Of a DNA stretch of 64,000 nucleotides, positions 61,101 through 64,000 are shown piece after piece; the stretch's first letter is position 1; every line of letters starts with the position of its first letter. The position numbers were made by a program, and so were the translations under genes. Origin of the DNA: Runella sp. SP2. Lineage in GTDB: Bacteria > Bacteroidota > Bacteroidia > Cytophagales > Spirosomataceae. The stretch is from assembly GCF_003711225.1 (NCBI RefSeq), contig NZ_CP031030.1, forward strand, positions 558,001 to 622,000. The letters run 5' to 3'. A model generated the notes under the pieces. The model ran no database searches. It worked only from the letters and a program-made list of their open reading frames with translations, and was not told where the DNA came from.

Positions 61101-61331
61101 TCTCAAACTGGCGCACAAGGAGAGCAGCTTACCTACACTGTTACGCTGACCAATGCGGGTCCAGCCACCGCAACCAATGTAATCGTATCGGTGCCTATTC
61201 CAGAGCCTGCGGCCTCGTTGCTAACGGTGTCTCCCGCTTCGGGAACATATAATGGCACAACAAAACAATGGACGGTGCCAAGCCTAGCAGTGGGAAATAC
61301 AACACTGACTTTCACCTTAAAAGTAAACTAA
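58164..61331 (+). CDS. Large secreted protein with discoidin, thrombospondin-3 and DUF11 domains
   Basis: 1055 residues with an N-terminal membrane/signal segment (about 14-36). Order: F5/8-type C (discoidin) domain about 52-205 (NLAALRDGDAATNGFWFQAS), a small beta domain, thrombospondin-type-3 calcium repeats near 305 (VDTDGDGIGNKVDLDDDNDG), a second discoidin domain (about 335-485), more TSP3 repeats (485-590), a segment with Ser/Thr-rich strands, an Ig-like stretch about 875-955 and a DUF11 domain at the end (977-1055). It is a cell-surface or released adhesin-like protein binding calcium and probably glycans. It ends in DUF11 with no evident T9SS C-terminal sorting domain. Another such gene starts 35 bp on. 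Confidence 0.82.
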   Translation: MRTHVLLKNSYKGFLYVIQVMLVACLGMLVGWPLVSFANSSPKKAAPMVANPDCYKDWNLAANKTGITITSGLNTGGGNLAALRDGDAATNGFWFQASQAIANKEVYKFVFPSAAILNGIEIVANTPLTNGATYRVEGSNDGSNWTDLTGTQTFSSTATAPAYGASGNSRKFPITGNTTPYLQYRIYGLSSTTANSWTNELYFGSPVLTAGLSDISCTYGANTSTTADDEITFKLNPQGGTGTYSVAVSSGSVTPTTGTYGTTTNFKLQPGSVGAGNVSLIITNTTITCDITETIVDPGVVPFVDTDGDGIGNKVDLDDDNDGILDTVEDAYCGAVNYNTNLTNKAKLQVSTDAAVTGSISVLLDGNIANNSFYYTGTAQAVAGKTYVRVDFVKPTLLKGMELAVGAYLFSNGAVIKVQGSNDGTNWTDIVSSTRTATTAACIYGTCDDAETFPFAANITAYKSYRLLGVSGTSRSTPWINELFVNTAVQGVCDFDGDGIANSLDLDSDNDGIPDNVEAQPTLTYVASNADNAATYTTNNGVNSAYLGGLTPLDTDTDGCEDFLDTDSDGDLDLDKVESGLTFNGVPGLNGLDSGSETADTYADVNGIVDVPKNVLASSNPGVGEVKYREIPPLKRTITVCYRTGKDYGIGGAQRTDAATKLLSAANFSLTGTSTFTFKLVPFTVAFTKTGLEAAGCQIVDLGIDNTDAGGATGAYTAAEKTELNNWNAASKSNVILAFQNYAGVFVSGYTGVSGNTNPNALTTLGESVISGPFGSVVGFNQGGGYTGSYSAIPASACVIVQDNASPTKRTTGVIDKTTNDIYLADVDLITELGGLTTGSTITSNTDKFFANLYHSLAKLVVFAPTDPCTYFSCVAGQNSPTLNSTSISGSGSVNLSTITASNLPASTTLTWHTGTPATTANKIANPTAYTTSGTVYAAFFDAASNCYSGAGVATTAVNVTITAAVPQANLSVAVATPISQTGAQGEQLTYTVTLTNAGPATATNVIVSVPIPEPAASLLTVSPASGTYNGTTKQWTVPSLAVGNTTLTFTLKVN

Positions 61332-61366
61332 TCGCTCACAACATATTTCTGAAACTCAACCATCGG

Positions 61367-64000
61367 ATGAAACAGTTTTTTACGCTCATCGTAGTCCTAG
61401 GAATCATGTGTGGGATGATTTCCACGCAGGTTCAGGCACAATGCAATAGTTCTGCTCCTTCGGTACTCGCCAAATGGGATTTTAACTCTGGGACAGCCCA
61501 ATGTAACGGCGCTGTGCCTTCTACCAAAGGCTGGTTGTACAAGCAAACTGTACCTATTCTTGCCCAAAATAAAAATACCTTTTGCCCCAACTCAAACAGT
61601 GGGTGTGGCCAGGCGCTACTTGGCTCGAAAGGATTTAGTAACACCAACGACTTCGCCAATGCACTTTGTTTGTCGGGATATTGGCGGCCAGGTACGAATC
61701 AATACGCAGTTTCGGAAGGGTGGAAGCCCAAAGACACCGTTTTTAAACCTGAAATCGGCGGTAATATCTATGTGGAGTACAAATTGCCCGCAGGAAAGTC
61801 AGGTACGTTAACCAGCTTTTCGGTTAAGCTTATTCAAAAGCAATATAACGGTACATCCATTCCTTACGAAAAGCAAGGTGTTGGTGTGTATCGAAATGGA
61901 GTGCTGGTTTATAACCAAACCCAAAATGTAGCGGCTTCCAATGTTAATGGAACACCTTTTACGTTTTCATTCCCAAATACCGCTGATTTTATTTCAGATG
62001 GTTCGGCCGAGGTAACTTGGACGGTTGTGTTTGGTTTGGTTAATCGACTAATTGAAAATGGAAGTTGGGGGTCAGTCAAAGTTGGCCCTGTCATTGGTTA
62101 TGATGATATTTGTTTGAATGGAACATGCGGCGGTGGTGGCCCAGTGCCAGTAGCTGCCATTACGCCCGCAACTTGTGGCGCCACCAGTCCCAACAACGAC
62201 GGTAAAATAACTTTGTCGAATTTTGGCGCAACGGATAAGTACGATTACGTCATTGGTACTACTTATACGGGGTCTCAGACGTACGCTACTGCCACGGCGA
62301 TTCCAGCAGGTGGCGTCATTGCCAGTGCCTTGCCTAACCCCGCTTCGGCAACCACCTATACGGTTCGGGTGTTTAACTCAGGAGGTTGTACCACCGATTT
62401 ACAGGTTGTGCTCAATCCAACAAGCTGCCCATCGGGCGTGTGTACAAAACCCACCGCTACCTTGACGCCAACGCCAGCTACCTGTACGGGAACAAGCTCA
62501 AACAGTAATGCGAATATTGCGATAACAAGCGTGACAAATGGAGATAAAGTGGGAATTTCTCTAGGTGGAACCTATTCGGGAACGGCGTATGCTGCGGCAC
62601 AAACCTTGACGGGGGGCGCTTTTACTTTTAGTAGTTTGCCTAACCCAAATGGCAACCAACTTTACACGGTGCGGGTTTTCAATGCTTCTAACGATTGCTA
62701 CCAAGATTTTCCTGTCACCCTTGCCGAAACCGATTGTGGATGTAAGAAAATGGTGGTACAAGTACTGTCGTCAGATCAAGCTGACCCCAATTCTACGCCC
62801 AATAACAATAACACAAGCGAAGATGATTTAGCGACCTACGAGGTTTGTAAAAGCCCAACATTTATTGACTTAAAGTTGACCAAAACGGTGAACCCGACCA
62901 ACGGGGTGACGTGTCCCGTAAGCTCAGACTTTGTTTGGACTTTGACCCTGACCAATGAGGGAACAATGACCGCTACTAACATTCAGGTAGTGGATAATAT
63001 GCCACTCGAACTGTTGGTGTTGGGCAGTAACCCAGCTTCTGGAACGACCTATAACCCTATTGGTGGGTGGATTGTACCAAGCTTGGCGGCCAATGCGTCG
63101 GTGACGCTGACCATTACAACCAAGGCGACAAAAGCAGGGTCGTTTACCAACTGTGCGTGGGTAAATACAGCTTTCCCGCTGAACGACCCCGATTCAACGC
63201 CAGGTAATGCTCCAGCCCTGAACGAAGATGACGACGATTGTGCTACCATCACTGTCACAGGGCCAAACGTGCCAACTATTACCAAGGAGTTTAGCCCGTC
63301 GTCGGCCAAGCCAGGAACACCCGTTCGTTTGACACTCAAGATTAATAACAACGAAACAACGCCAATTACGTTGACTTCGACGTTCGTGGATAACCTTCCA
63401 AGTAGCCCAGCGCAGATGACTGTTGCTTCCAATCCAAACGTAAGCGTCAACAACGCAACGCCTGTCATTGCGGCTGCGGGAAGTAACGTGATTTTTATTC
63501 CAAACGGTACTTCGCTTCCGCCAGGTCTTACTCAGATTCAGGTAGATGTGATTGTGCCAGCGGAAGGGATTTATTGTAATAAATTAGTACCAGGAGCGCT
63601 CCAAACCAGCTCTTGTAGCACAATCGATACCACCGAAGCCTGTATTGAGTTTAAAAACTCGTACATCGCTGCGCCTTTATTGAAAAAAGCGTTTGCTCCT
63701 GCAATGGTACAAACCAACCAAAATAGTACCCTGACCATCACCATCGAAAACCGAAACAGTACGCCTATTACGCTTGGACAAGATTTCAAGGACGAATTGC
63801 CAGCGGGGGTAGTATTGGCAGGGGTGGCTACGGGAACGTGTGCGACTATCAGCACTTTTAGCAGCACCAACGAAGTAGGGTTGACCTCGGGCTCAACGAT
63901 TGCCCCAGGGACGTGTACCATTACAGTACCTGTAACCAGCGCAACGGCGGGCGATTACTGTAATACAATTCCAATGAATGCCATGATTGGTGAAGTAAGC
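61367..64000 (+). CDS. Large secreted DUF11-repeat protein (cut by right edge)
   Basis: ATG 61367 opens a frame of at least 878 codons that runs off the window. A signal peptide (MKQFFTLIVVLGIMCGMIST, ending VQAQ) is followed by a beta-rich adhesin domain (about 30-245, with YVEYKLPAGKSGTLTSFSV), a region with proline/Cys-rich Ig-like modules (about 260-470) and at least three DUF11-type repeats (from about 490; WTLTLTNEGTMTATNIQVVD, DNMPLELLVLGS, LTLKINNNETTPITL). A calcium-like linker DPNSTPNNNNTSEDD occurs near 465. Sequence style matches the gene before it, so both belong to one surface-protein locus. Confidence 0.8.
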   Translation, partial: MKQFFTLIVVLGIMCGMISTQVQAQCNSSAPSVLAKWDFNSGTAQCNGAVPSTKGWLYKQTVPILAQNKNTFCPNSNSGCGQALLGSKGFSNTNDFANALCLSGYWRPGTNQYAVSEGWKPKDTVFKPEIGGNIYVEYKLPAGKSGTLTSFSVKLIQKQYNGTSIPYEKQGVGVYRNGVLVYNQTQNVAASNVNGTPFTFSFPNTADFISDGSAEVTWTVVFGLVNRLIENGSWGSVKVGPVIGYDDICLNGTCGGGGPVPVAAITPATCGATSPNNDGKITLSNFGATDKYDYVIGTTYTGSQTYATATAIPAGGVIASALPNPASATTYTVRVFNSGGCTTDLQVVLNPTSCPSGVCTKPTATLTPTPATCTGTSSNSNANIAITSVTNGDKVGISLGGTYSGTAYAAAQTLTGGAFTFSSLPNPNGNQLYTVRVFNASNDCYQDFPVTLAETDCGCKKMVVQVLSSDQADPNSTPNNNNTSEDDLATYEVCKSPTFIDLKLTKTVNPTNGVTCPVSSDFVWTLTLTNEGTMTATNIQVVDNMPLELLVLGSNPASGTTYNPIGGWIVPSLAANASVTLTITTKATKAGSFTNCAWVNTAFPLNDPDSTPGNAPALNEDDDDCATITVTGPNVPTITKEFSPSSAKPGTPVRLTLKINNNETTPITLTSTFVDNLPSSPAQMTVASNPNVSVNNATPVIAAAGSNVIFIPNGTSLPPGLTQIQVDVIVPAEGIYCNKLVPGALQTSSCSTIDTTEACIEFKNSYIAAPLLKKAFAPAMVQTNQNSTLTITIENRNSTPITLGQDFKDELPAGVVLAGVATGTCATISTFSSTNEVGLTSGSTIAPGTCTITVPVTSATAGDYCNTIPMNAMIGEVS

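Overview
The window looks like a chromosomal segment of a Bacteroidota bacterium, most likely order Cytophagales (a Runella- or Spirosoma-like genus is my guess from protein style, not a proven assignment). Support: TAnnTTTG-type -7 promoter boxes upstream of both tRNA genes, weak ribosome binding sites, a TamL-like lipoprotein Omp85 protein, a split two-subunit transketolase, a UMF1-type MFS carrier, SusC/D-free but DUF11/thrombospondin-3-rich surface proteins, and many short dispersed palindromic repeats.

Layout. 1-8.3 kb: an ECF sigma operon (sigma factor, membrane anti-sigma-like protein, Spy-like periplasmic protein), split transketolase, Bcp peroxiredoxin, purK, a type II NADH dehydrogenase and a band-7 protein. 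8.4-11.4 kb: nadA, a zeta-like P-loop kinase with an overlapping 55-residue partner, a sugar nucleotidyltransferase, yidD. 11.5-15.7 kb: an accessory cluster made of an FGE/C-lectin-fold protein with a C-terminus resembling diversity-generating-retroelement variable regions, a 943-residue LRR-Roco-TIR protein and a translationally overlapping membrane protein; this is my best candidate for an undescribed immune module. 15.8-26.9 kb: menB, a GH9-CE4 fusion, two transporters, tRNA-Val, umuDC, a TonB-like lipoprotein and an amidase.

27.05-33.47 kb: tRNA-Arg(CCG) followed by a compact 6.35-kb integrative element bounded by 28-bp perfect direct repeats of the tRNA 3' end. All its genes lie on the minus strand: integrase, DUF6883-like and DUF4926-like proteins, unknown proteins, an excisionase-type HTH protein and a replication-initiator-like protein.

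33.5-42.3 kb: housekeeping and envelope genes (NeuD-like acetyltransferase, LysM protein, purE, sterol-desaturase-like hydroxylase, LacI regulator, methylmalonyl-CoA epimerase, lysoplasmalogenase, TamL, TrmH methyltransferase). 42.5-44.0 kb: a HipB-HipS-HipT-type three-gene toxin-antitoxin operon in which the kinase carries an in-frame TGA before its active site. 44.2-50.3 kb: MarR regulator and a TolC/adaptor/RND efflux operon with identical 14-bp palindromes before marR and before tolC. 50.3-56.1 kb: a coiled-coil protein, a haem-binding DUF3365-like protein, a REP-associated transposase (RAYT) with its REP arrays, an arsRBC-type arsenic operon invaded by REP copies, and thioredoxin. 56.4-64 kb: a TPR lipoprotein and two very large secreted repeat proteins, the second cut by the window edge.

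Limits: all functional calls are from reading the sequence; no database search was made.
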